NCBI GenBank assembly: GCA_904420055.1
Contig: CAJFTV010000175.1
Location: forward strand, 1 to 5,690
Length of the DNA stretch: 5,690 bases
Source of the DNA: Candidatus Alloscillospira gallinarum
GTDB lineage: Bacteria; Bacillota; Clostridia; Oscillospirales; Oscillospiraceae
Reading direction: 5' to 3'
The notes below the pieces were generated by a model. The model ran no database searches. It was not told where the DNA came from and was given only the letters and a program-made list of their open reading frames with translations. The translations under genes were made by a program, and so were the position numbers. Numbering within the stretch: position 1 is the stretch's first letter; each line of letters begins with the position of its first letter. Shown here piece after piece: positions 1 through 5,437 of the stretch.

Positions 1-447
1 ACCGTCACGCCGGGAGATACGTTTGCTGAGTCGCTTCATTTTCTGGAACGGGAGTCGCCAGTTTACATAACTTCAATAGCTGACAGCAGAATAATGTGGC
101 TGAGATGTGACAGGATAAAAAACGGGAGCTGTTTTGACACACGGCTTGACAGCCTGCTCACAAACAGGTTTATTGCACTTTTAGCGGGCAGGACGCTCTC
201 AATGAACGACAGAATACAGATACTGTCAAAGCTGTCCATAAGGGAAAAGCTGATTACATTTTTCTCGCAGTATATGGTGAAATTTGGCACAAATTCCTTT
301 TCCGTGCCGTTTGACAGGACTGCCATGGCAGAATATCTCGGTGTTGACCGAAGCTCTCTTTCCCGTGAGCTGTCAAAAATGAGGAAAGAGGGCATAATAG
401 ATTTCAGAAAAGATAAATTTACAATAATTACAGGTATAAGTACATAA
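1..447 (+). CDS. Crp/Fnr-family transcriptional regulator, C-terminal part (5' end outside window)
   Basis: The open frame runs from base 1 to a TAA at 445-447, giving 148 residues of a family usually about 220-230 long, so roughly the first third is missing. Residues 4-33 look like the end of the cyclic-nucleotide-binding-type beta roll: a PGDTFAE-like turn, then SPVYITSIADSRIMWL. A long dimerisation helix follows, then a C-terminal winged helix-turn-helix at about residues 104-128 (DRTAMAEYLGVDRSSLSREL), the Crp-type HTH. The recognition helix keeps the Ser-Arg pair (S121, R122) but has Ser118 where Fnr and Crp have the base-contacting Glu, so its DNA site should differ from TTGAT or TGTGA sites. 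No cysteine cluster for an Fe-S centre is visible in the part present. The effector is unknown. The first Met (base 94) lies inside the sensor domain and is not a credible start. The gene lies just upstream of the importer operon at 584-2944 in the same direction and is the obvious candidate for its regulator. Confidence 0.9.
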   Translation, partial: TVTPGDTFAESLHFLERESPVYITSIADSRIMWLRCDRIKNGSCFDTRLDSLLTNRFIALLAGRTLSMNDRIQILSKLSIREKLITFFSQYMVKFGTNSFSVPFDRTAMAEYLGVDRSSLSRELSKMRKEGIIDFRKDKFTIITGIST

Positions 448-451
448 AAAG

Positions 452-485
452 GGAAAAATCCGTTGCAAGCGCAACGGATTTTTCC
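452..485 (+). terminator. Perfect inverted repeat after the regulator gene: intrinsic terminator, possibly also an operator
   Basis: Bases 452-466 are exactly complementary to 471-485, with a 4-base loop (467-470, AAGC). The core CCGTTGC/GCAACGG is flanked by A5 on the left and T5 on the right, so the RNA hairpin carries its own short U tract in the 3' arm. It begins 4 bases after the regulator's stop codon, which fits a Rho-independent terminator. The U tract is short and followed by CCGGGG, so termination may be partial. A DNA-binding role is also possible, because the repeat is centred at 468.5, exactly 41.5 bp upstream of the start predicted from the TATAAT box at 498-503. Confidence 0.75.
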
Positions 486-497
486 GGGGCCATATAC

Positions 498-510
498 TAT
501 AATAATGCGT
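498..510 (+). promoter_or_regulatory. Candidate promoter of the first importer operon (-10 TATAAT, no -35 box)
   Basis: Bases 498-503 read TATAAT, a perfect sigma-A type -10 box, 80 bases upstream of the lipoprotein ATG, which would place transcription start near 510. At 15-18 bp spacing upstream only hexamers such as CGGATT or GGATTT occur, with no resemblance to TTGACA, and there is no extended -10 TG. A consensus -10 with no -35 is typical of activator-dependent promoters. The inverted repeat at 452-485 sits at the class II Crp/Fnr activator position. The -10 match is seen directly; promoter activity and activation are inference. Confidence 0.45.
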
Positions 511-566
511 GGCTTAAATAAAACGTTATATGCGTGTGATTTATGGCGGCTATTTTACAGCAGAAT

Positions 567-578
567 GGAGAAAAGAAG
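567..578 (+). promoter_or_regulatory. Ribosome binding site that fixes the lipoprotein start at 584
   Basis: The purine run GGAGAAAAGAAG lies 5 bases before the ATG at 584. An upstream in-frame ATG at 530 would add 18 residues, including Arg, Trp and charged residues, ahead of the signal peptide, and has no purine-rich site before it. Starting at 584 gives a textbook lipoprotein signal (MKRVLALLLV...), so 584 is preferred. Confidence 0.7.
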
Positions 579-583
579 TTATT

Positions 584-1621
584 ATGAAGAGAGTATTGGC
601 ATTATTACTTGTTCTGTGTATGTCCTTTGCGTTTTTGGCTGGCTGCGGACAAAAAAACAGCGATGATGCGGGGAATACGCCGGACAGTGGAGAGAATATG
701 GAAAACGGCAATACAGAGGCCAAAAAGGACGATGTCACAATAAGGATAGGCGGGCTTAAGGGTCCGACGTCCATAGGGCTTGTAAAGCTCATGGAGGACG
801 ATGAGGCCGGAACTGCCAAAAACGACTATGATTTTACCGTGGCCGGCTCTGCTGACGAGCTGACTCCGAAGCTTGTACAGGGAGAGCTGGACATTGCAGC
901 GGTGCCGTCAAACCTGGCGTCCGTACTCTATAACAATACGGAAGGGGCTGTGCAGCTTCTTGCAATAAATACCCTGGGAGTTGTGTACATTGCGGCAAAG
1001 GGCGTTGAGATAACATCGGTGGAACAGCTCCGGGGACAGACGATATATGCTACCGGCAAGGGGTCAACGCCGGAATATGCCCTGAGATATGTGCTGCAGG
1101 AAAATGACATTGACCCGGACAGCGACGTGACAATCGAGTGGAAAAGCGAGCCCACAGAGGTTGTCGCCATACTGAGTGAGAGTGGGAGCGGGGTCGCAAT
1201 GCTGCCGCAGCCGTATGTGACGGTGGCCCAGACACAGGTGGAGGGGCTTAATATTGCCTTGGACCTCACAGAGGAGTGGGACAAGGTGAGCGACGGCAGC
1301 ATGCTTATAACCGGCACTCTTGTAGTGAGGAAGGAGTTTGCCCAGGAGCACCCCGAGGCGCTCAGGGAATTTTTGGAGGAGTATGAGGCCTCTACAGAGT
1401 ATGCAAACTCCAATGTGGCGGACGCGGCCCAGCTTGTTGAGAAGTTTGACCTATTCAAGGCGGCGGTGGCCGAGAAGGCAATACCTTACTGTAATATAAC
1501 CTTTATTGCCGGAGAAGACATGAAGGAGCCAATGGAAGGGTACTTGAATGTAGTTTACGGCCAGGCTGAGGCCGCCGTCGGCGGAAAGCTGCCGGGAGAC
1601 GACTTTTACTATGTCCAGTAA
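584..1621 (+). CDS. ABC importer substrate-binding lipoprotein, NitT/TauT (SsuA/TauA/ThiY-like) family
   Basis: Encodes 345 residues. The N-terminus is a lipoprotein signal: MKR, a hydrophobic stretch to about residue 19, and lipobox L18-A-G-C21, so the mature protein is tethered to the outer face of the membrane. Residues 22-50 are a polar, Asn/Asp/Glu-rich linker. The rest is a periplasmic-binding-protein type II fold with hallmarks of the NMT1/TauA group: GLKGPTSIGLVKLM (57-70) at the ligand-site end of the first strand, QGELDIAAVPSNLAS (99-113), LRGQTIYATGKGSTPEYALR (149-168) opening domain II, VAMLPQPYV (204-212), and a late VVRKEFAQEHPEAL segment (247-260). It should capture a small solute and deliver it to the permease encoded next. 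Known family ligands include sulfonates, nitrate, bicarbonate and thiamine precursors; this sequence does not tell which. No TPP riboswitch is visible upstream, which weakens the thiamine option. The 3' end overlaps the permease gene by 11 bp. Family assignment is firm, substrate unknown. Confidence 0.92.
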   Translation: MKRVLALLLVLCMSFAFLAGCGQKNSDDAGNTPDSGENMENGNTEAKKDDVTIRIGGLKGPTSIGLVKLMEDDEAGTAKNDYDFTVAGSADELTPKLVQGELDIAAVPSNLASVLYNNTEGAVQLLAINTLGVVYIAAKGVEITSVEQLRGQTIYATGKGSTPEYALRYVLQENDIDPDSDVTIEWKSEPTEVVAILSESGSGVAMLPQPYVTVAQTQVEGLNIALDLTEEWDKVSDGSMLITGTLVVRKEFAQEHPEALREFLEEYEASTEYANSNVADAAQLVEKFDLFKAAVAEKAIPYCNITFIAGEDMKEPMEGYLNVVYGQAEAAVGGKLPGDDFYYVQ

Positions 1622-2378
1622 TGGCGGCAGGGCAAAGGGAATAATTGCAAAATCAGCGGCAGTTCTGCTTGCACTTTTGGTGTGGCAGGCTGCCGCCATG
1701 GCGCTTGACCAGAAAATTCTGCTCGCCTCGCCAGTGGACGTGGCGGGAAGGCTCGGCACCATATGGAGGGAGCCGGGATTTTGGGGCACAATATGGTTTT
1801 CGTTTCGGCGTATTGCCCTGGGGTTTCTCATAGGTTTTGCCGCCGGGACCGTGCTTGCGGTAATTGCGGGGCGTTTTAAAATTGTGGAGACGCTGCTGTG
1901 GCCGTACATGATAACAATAAAGTCGGTCCCTGTGGCATCATTTATCGTAATTGCCCTTGTGTGGCTGTCATCAAAACAGCTGTCGGCGTTTATTTCCTTC
2001 CTGATGGTGCTGCCGATAATATACACGAATGTGCTCACAGGAGTTAAAAACACTTCACGTAAGATGGTGGAGATGGCAAAAGTGTTCCGCCTGAATTGGG
2101 TCAGGCGCATGCTTTATATAAATATGCCTCAGGTAAAGCCGTATCTTTTGTCAGGAATGAGCATATCCCTGGGACTTGCCTGGAAGGCGGGAGTAGCGGC
2201 GGAGATAATCGGGATACCGGACGGCTCGCTGGGAGAGATGCTGTACGAAGCAAAGGCATACCTCAACACCGTTGACCTGTTTGCATGGACGGTCATAATA
2301 GTTTTAATCAGTATTTTATTTGAAAAAGCTGTAACGGGACTTGCAAAACTTGGCTTCAGGGGGCTTGAACGGTTGTGA
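1611..2378 (+). CDS. ABC importer permease, TauC/SsuC-like (BPD_transp_1 family)
   Basis: Encodes 255 residues, normal for SsuC/TauC permeases. About six hydrophobic segments are visible (near 11-31, 64-87, 95-118, 124-146, 178-200 and 223-242), consistent with the six-helix inner-membrane half of a homodimeric channel. The coupling loop that docks on the ATPase is recognisable at 154-173: E-M-A-x3-R-x9-I-N-M-P aligns exactly with the family EAA-x3-G-x9-I-x-L-P loop, but Arg160 replaces the usual Gly. The conserved late segment GLAWKAGVAAEIIG (188-201) is typical of this subfamily. The ATG at 1611 lies inside the preceding gene, 11 bp before its end, with GGGAG at 1594-1598 as a somewhat distant ribosome site. 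Translation is probably coupled to the lipoprotein, and the gene's own stop overlaps the ATPase start by 4 bp. It forms one complex with the lipoprotein and ATPase on either side. Confidence 0.93.
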   Translation: MSSNGGRAKGIIAKSAAVLLALLVWQAAAMALDQKILLASPVDVAGRLGTIWREPGFWGTIWFSFRRIALGFLIGFAAGTVLAVIAGRFKIVETLLWPYMITIKSVPVASFIVIALVWLSSKQLSAFISFLMVLPIIYTNVLTGVKNTSRKMVEMAKVFRLNWVRRMLYINMPQVKPYLLSGMSISLGLAWKAGVAAEIIGIPDGSLGEMLYEAKAYLNTVDLFAWTVIIVLISILFEKAVTGLAKLGFRGLERL

Positions 2379-2944
2379 GTATTACGATTAATAATTTGGT
2401 AAAGTCCTTTGACGGCAAAGCTGTACTGAGAGGCTTTTCCCTTGAGATAGGTGACGGCGAGACCGTATGTATAATGGGACCCTCCGGCTGCGGAAAGACG
2501 ACGCTCATAAATATTTTGCTGGGGCTTGTATGTCAGGACGAGGGTGAAATAACGGGAGTTCCACAAAAGGCTGCCGCCGTTTTTCAGGAGCCCCGCCTCT
2601 GTGAGGAGTTTTCACTGTTGTCAAATGTGAAGATAGCGGCAAAGGGCACGGGCATCAGAGAGATTGACGCGTGTCTTGAGGGGCTTGGGCTTCAGGGGCT
2701 TGCCGGAAAAAAGGTGCGTGTGCTGTCAGGAGGACAGAAACAGCGGGCGGCAATTGCCCGGGCGCTTTTAAGCGACTATGACCTTATTGTAATGGACGAG
2801 CCTTTTAAGGGGCTGGACGAGGGAACTCGTGAGACAGTTATGGATTTTGTCAGAAAATCCGTTGCGGGAAAGACCTGCATAATCGTTACACACGAGAGAA
2901 AAGAGGCGGAGTTTTTTTCCGAGAGAATTATAAATATGGTTTGA
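2375..2944 (+). CDS. ABC importer ATP-binding subunit, SsuB/TauB-like, short form
   Basis: Starts with GTG at 2375, sharing GTGA with the permease stop, the classic translational-coupling overlap. The protein has 189 residues and all nucleotide-binding motifs in order: Walker A GPSGCGKT (35-42), Q-loop Gln71 in FQEPRL, signature LSGGQ (117-121), Walker B LIVMDEP (137-143), D-loop GLD (146-148) and switch His173. It should bind and hydrolyse ATP as a dimer on the cytoplasmic face to drive uptake through the permease at 1611-2378. It is clearly shorter than usual SsuB/TauB proteins (about 240-260): the chain ends 16 residues after the H-loop His, and the segment between Q-loop and signature is also compact. 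No frame disruption is evident, and a good terminator follows 17 bases after the stop, so this looks like a natural short form, not a broken gene. Confidence 0.93.
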   Translation: MSITINNLVKSFDGKAVLRGFSLEIGDGETVCIMGPSGCGKTTLINILLGLVCQDEGEITGVPQKAAAVFQEPRLCEEFSLLSNVKIAAKGTGIREIDACLEGLGLQGLAGKKVRVLSGGQKQRAAIARALLSDYDLIVMDEPFKGLDEGTRETVMDFVRKSVAGKTCIIVTHERKEAEFFSERIINMV

Positions 2945-2960
2945 GCTTATTATGTGTGTG

Positions 2961-3006
2961 CTCCCCGGAGACGGCTTTCGTATTGCTGCCTCCGGGGAGG
3001 TTTTTT
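2961..3006 (+). terminator. Intrinsic terminator of the first importer operon
   Basis: Bases 2961-2970 (CTCCCCGGAG) pair perfectly with 2990-2999 (CTCCGGGGAG) around a 19-base loop, followed at 3001-3006 by T6. A strong GC-rich 10-bp stem plus U tract, 17 bases after the ATPase stop, is a clear Rho-independent terminator. It separates the two importers into different transcription units. Confidence 0.92.
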
Positions 3007-3118
3007 ATGCAGAATTATCTCATGGCAGATTGTACAAGTATTTAAGGAGCCGGCGTAAAGCTAATGTGAAAACATACAAAATGAGAGGAATGTGTAAAAA
3101 AATATCCCCCCACCCGGC

Positions 3119-3147
3119 TTGTGGAGGGATAAAAGCCTGTGTAATAT
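3119..3147 (+). promoter_or_regulatory. Weak candidate promoter for the second importer
   Basis: TAATAT at 3142-3147 is a fair -10 box, with TTGTGG (3119-3124) 17 bp upstream sharing only TTG with the -35 consensus. It would start RNA near 3154, just before the palindrome at 3166-3177. A promoter is required somewhere between the terminator at 2961-3006 and the ATG at 3224. If this is the one, the 5' half of the structured leader is not transcribed. Bases 3007-3102 show no better match. Confidence 0.25.
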
Positions 3148-3165
3148 GGGTAGCGTAGAAAACCG

Positions 3166-3177
3166 GGTGTGCACACC
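3166..3177. repeat. 12-bp perfect palindrome GGTGTGCACACC, possible operator
   Basis: The sequence equals its own reverse complement, centred between 3171 and 3172, 47 bases before the lipoprotein start. A second, imperfect palindrome (CCGGTACGTACTGG, 3189-3202, one mismatched symmetric pair) follows 11 bases later. Either could bind a dimeric repressor just downstream of the candidate promoter. Neither resembles a Fur, DtxR/IdeR or NikR box that I know. Confidence 0.35.
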
Positions 3178-3223
3178 TTAAGTAATAACCGGTACGTACT
3201 GGCAGCTTTGAAAGGTCAGGACA

Positions 3224-4348
3224 ATGAAAAAGATAACAGCAATTCTGATGTCCCTTGTAATTGTGTTGGGACTTGCCGCCTGCGGGCAGAGCGGAAATGA
3301 CAGCGGCTCTGGAGAGGGCGGCGCCGGAGAAAACGTGGGAGAGAGAACTGTAACCGACGTCTACGGCAGGGAGGTCACAATCCCGGAAAAGGTTGAAAGC
3401 ATTGTATGTGTGGGCAGCGGTGCGCTGCGAATGGCGGCATACCTCGACTTAAACGACATGCTTGTGGGCGTTGAGGAGGCAGACCGTGAGTATGAGACTT
3501 CCACAAAAAGGGACTATGCCCATTATTATTATGATGTGTACAGCGCTCTGCCGGTAATAGGAAAGGGCGGCGGAACATCTTACACCGCCTACCCCGAGGA
3601 GATACTCACAATCATGCCTGATGTGATAATCTCGTCATATCAGCAGGAGGCGGCAGAACAGCTTCAAAATGAGACCGGCATTCCTGTGGTATGTGTACGG
3701 TACACAAGCACGGACTTTATAAACGAGTCGTTTTACACGGGAATGAGGCTCTTGGCCGAGGTAACAGGAAGCGAGGAGCGGTGCGAGGAAATCCTCTCCT
3801 TTATAGATGGGTGCAAGGCCGATTTAAACGACAGGACAAAAGATGTGCCTGACAGTGAAAAGCCAAGGGTGTATACCGGCGCCGTGACATTCTCCGGTGC
3901 CCACGGATTTTCCGGCACGTATGCAAATTTTGGCCCTTTCATGGCAATTAACGCCATAAATGTGGCGGACGAAACAGGGGAGACGGGCTCTTTTGACGTT
4001 GACCTTGAAAAGGTGCTTGAGTGGGACCCGGACATAATATTTTTAGACCCGGGAAACATGAACCTTGTGGAGGACGAGTACCGCACAAACCCAAGCTTTT
4101 TTGAGAGCCTCAGGGCCGTGCAGGAGGGTGAGATTTATGCGATGCCCTCGTTTAACAACTATTCCACGAATGTGACATATGCGATTATCGGTGCGTATTA
4201 TGCGGGTACGGTACTGTACCCGGAGCAGTTTGCCGATATTGACATAGCGGAGAAGGCAGACGAAATTCTTAAGTATTTCTTTGGCGAAGGCTACTACGAT
4301 GAGATGGTGGCCGACAACATGGGATACGGAAAATTAACTCTTGGATAA
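3224..4348 (+). CDS. ABC importer substrate-binding lipoprotein, FecB/BtuF/MolA family (class III metal-chelate type)
   Basis: Encodes 374 residues. A lipoprotein signal ends in lipobox L17-A-A-C20, followed by a Gly/Ser/Glu-rich linker (21-40). The binding domain begins with RTVTDVYGREVTIPEKVESIVCVG (41-64), the standard opening of the periplasmic-binding family PF01497. YPEEILTIMPDVIISS (123-138) and IPVVCVRY (153-160) complete lobe I, and DLEKVLEWDPDIIFLD (260-275) and SLRAVQEGEIYAMP (295-308) mark lobe II. Family members deliver siderophores, haem, cobalamin or, in the MolA branch, molybdate/tungstate. The block GAHGFSGTYANFGPF (225-239) followed by AINAINVADETG, and the C-terminal LYPEQFADID (331-340), recall a branch I associate with bacterial and archaeal proteins annotated simply as iron transport; this is from memory. 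The ribosome site AAAGG (3211-3215) lies 8 bases before the ATG. It is 6 bases upstream of its permease gene. Confidence 0.92.
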   Translation: MKKITAILMSLVIVLGLAACGQSGNDSGSGEGGAGENVGERTVTDVYGREVTIPEKVESIVCVGSGALRMAAYLDLNDMLVGVEEADREYETSTKRDYAHYYYDVYSALPVIGKGGGTSYTAYPEEILTIMPDVIISSYQQEAAEQLQNETGIPVVCVRYTSTDFINESFYTGMRLLAEVTGSEERCEEILSFIDGCKADLNDRTKDVPDSEKPRVYTGAVTFSGAHGFSGTYANFGPFMAINAINVADETGETGSFDVDLEKVLEWDPDIIFLDPGNMNLVEDEYRTNPSFFESLRAVQEGEIYAMPSFNNYSTNVTYAIIGAYYAGTVLYPEQFADIDIAEKADEILKYFFGEGYYDEMVADNMGYGKLTLG

Positions 4349-4354
4349 GGTGCA

Positions 4355-5437
4355 ATGAAACGACGAGACATACAGGAGATTGCCGGCTCATACCGCCGGT
4401 ATGTCTGGAGAAAATGGCTAATAATGTTTATCCTCTTGGCGGTGGTTTTGCTGATTGCGGTGATTTCCATGTCCGTCGGCTCTTCCGGCCTTACTGTGGG
4501 TCAGGTGATTGAGACGCTTTTCGGCGGTGGCACAAAACAGTCCAGCGCCATTGTCTGGAATGTGAGAATGCCGAGGATTATGACGGCGATTGTGGTTGGC
4601 TTTGCCCTGGCGCTGGCGGGCTGTATTATGCAGAACGTACTGCGCAATCCGCTGGCCTCAGCCTCAACGCTGGGGGTCTCCCAGGGGGCGTCTTTCGGGG
4701 CGGCGTTTGCCATAATCTGTCTCGGCGCCGGAAGCCAGGTTAACAGCAGTATGTCAGGCTCGGCGGTGTCAATCACAAATCCCTATATTGTGACAATATG
4801 CGCCTTTGCCGGAGGAATTATAACGACGCTTGTTATTCTGGGCATGGCGCGGGTCAGGCGGTCAAGCCCCTCGTCCATGATACTTGCCGGTGTGGCGCTG
4901 AGCTCGCTTTTTACCGGCGGAACAGCGCTTATACAGTATTTTGCAGACGACGTTATGGTGGCTTCGGTGGTGTACTGGACGTTTGGAGACCTGGGCCGCG
5001 CCGGCTGGAACGAAATACTTTTCATGTTCATACTTAATTTGGGGTGCCTGCTGTTTTTCCTGTATAACCGCTGGAACTACAACGCTATTGAAAGCGGCGT
5101 GGAGACGGCAAAAAGCCTTGGCGTTCCGGTAGACGGCCTTATTTTAGACAGTATGTGTTTAGCGGCGCTTATCTCCGCTGTTTCGGTGGCCATGGTGGGC
5201 TGTATAAGCTTTATCGGTCTTATAGCTCCGCACATTGTGCGAAAGTTTGTGGGCACAGACCACAGGTTTCTCATACCGTGCTCCGGACTTGCCGGGTCTA
5301 TTGTGCTTCTTGCGGCGGACCTTGTCTCCAGGACAGTAGTGTCTCCCACAATTTTGCCAATCGGCGCGCTGACTTCTTTTTTGGGCGCTCCGCTGTTCCT
5401 GTATATGATTTTTAGAAGAGGCGGTGTTAAAGAATGA
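4355..5437 (+). CDS. ABC importer permease, FecCD/BtuC family
   Basis: Encodes 360 residues, slightly above the usual 320-350 because of a charged N-terminal tail (1-20) before the first membrane helix (about 21-42). Family landmarks in order: WNVRMPRI (68-75), the long motif GFALALAGCIMQNVLRNPLA (82-101) continuing ASTLGVSQGASFG, the cytoplasmic coupling region ending in GCISFIGLIAPHIVR (282-296), AADLVSR (320-326), and the C-terminal LPIGALTSFLGAPLFLYMIF (334-353). These define the roughly ten-helix permease that dimerises for metal-chelate or corrinoid-type substrates. The family P-x-E-(I/L)-P-(V/I)-G turn reads PTILPIG (331-337), without the Glu. The ribosome site is weak: AAGGTG at 4347-4352 lies almost against the ATG, so expression is probably coupled to the lipoprotein gene 6 bases upstream. 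Its TGA overlaps the next ATG (ATGA). Confidence 0.94.
   Translation: MKRRDIQEIAGSYRRYVWRKWLIMFILLAVVLLIAVISMSVGSSGLTVGQVIETLFGGGTKQSSAIVWNVRMPRIMTAIVVGFALALAGCIMQNVLRNPLASASTLGVSQGASFGAAFAIICLGAGSQVNSSMSGSAVSITNPYIVTICAFAGGIITTLVILGMARVRRSSPSSMILAGVALSSLFTGGTALIQYFADDVMVASVVYWTFGDLGRAGWNEILFMFILNLGCLLFFLYNRWNYNAIESGVETAKSLGVPVDGLILDSMCLAALISAVSVAMVGCISFIGLIAPHIVRKFVGTDHRFLIPCSGLAGSIVLLAADLVSRTVVSPTILPIGALTSFLGAPLFLYMIFRRGGVKE

Larger units (their letters stand above)
3103..3216 (+). promoter_or_regulatory. Structured leader upstream of the second importer, possible cis-regulatory RNA
   Basis: Within the 279-base gap (2945-3223), several stems can form. Stem A: 3103-3113 with 3121-3131, 11 pairs with one C/A mismatch and a 7-base loop. 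Stem B: 3111-3117 (CACCCGG) with 3163-3169 (CCGGGTG), 7 pairs. Stem C: 3116-3120 (GGCTT) with 3133-3137 (AAGCC). Stem D: 3166-3169 with 3174-3177 around TGCA. Stem E: 3189-3193 with 3198-3202 around ACGT, one G-U pair. Stem F: 3175-3179 (ACCTT) with 3212-3216 (AAGGT), which would cover the ribosome site AAAGG at 3211-3215. A and B, and D and F, exclude one another. It matches no riboswitch class I can recognise; in particular, the cobalamin-riboswitch core motifs are absent. The pairings are seen in sequence; a regulatory role is inference, and the short stems could be chance. Confidence 0.35.

Noticed and set aside
535..539. TGTGA half-sites at 535-539 and 3065-3069 as Crp operators
   Set aside because: Neither has a TCACA partner at the right spacing, and five-base matches are common by chance.
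530..583. Longer lipoprotein starting at the ATG at 530
   Set aside because: It would bury the signal peptide behind 18 mostly polar or charged residues, and the ribosome site lies just before 584.
463..666. 67-codon + strand open frame across the inverted repeat and lipoprotein start
   Set aside because: It overlaps the terminator-like repeat and the convincing lipoprotein signal, has no ribosome site, and its product resembles nothing known.
928..1458. Long minus-strand open frame opposite the lipoprotein gene, and similar ones at 63-395, 1451-2110, 2129-2566 and 3733-4086
   Set aside because: They are antisense shadows of well-supported genes, without ribosome sites or recognisable domains.
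2854..2865. AAAATCCGTTGC inside the first ATPase gene, identical to 455-466 in the inverted repeat
   Set aside because: About one 12-mer repeat is expected by chance in a window this long, and it has no paired arm and lies in conserved coding sequence.
2952..3158. 68-codon + strand open frame after the first operon
   Set aside because: It reads straight through the strong terminator stem and T6 run, and its composition reflects the hairpins, not a protein.
3007..3223. Cobalamin (or other known) riboswitch before the FecBCD-type operon
   Set aside because: The B12-box and core GGTG/AATCC-type motifs are missing, and I recognise no other known aptamer; only unexplained stems remain.
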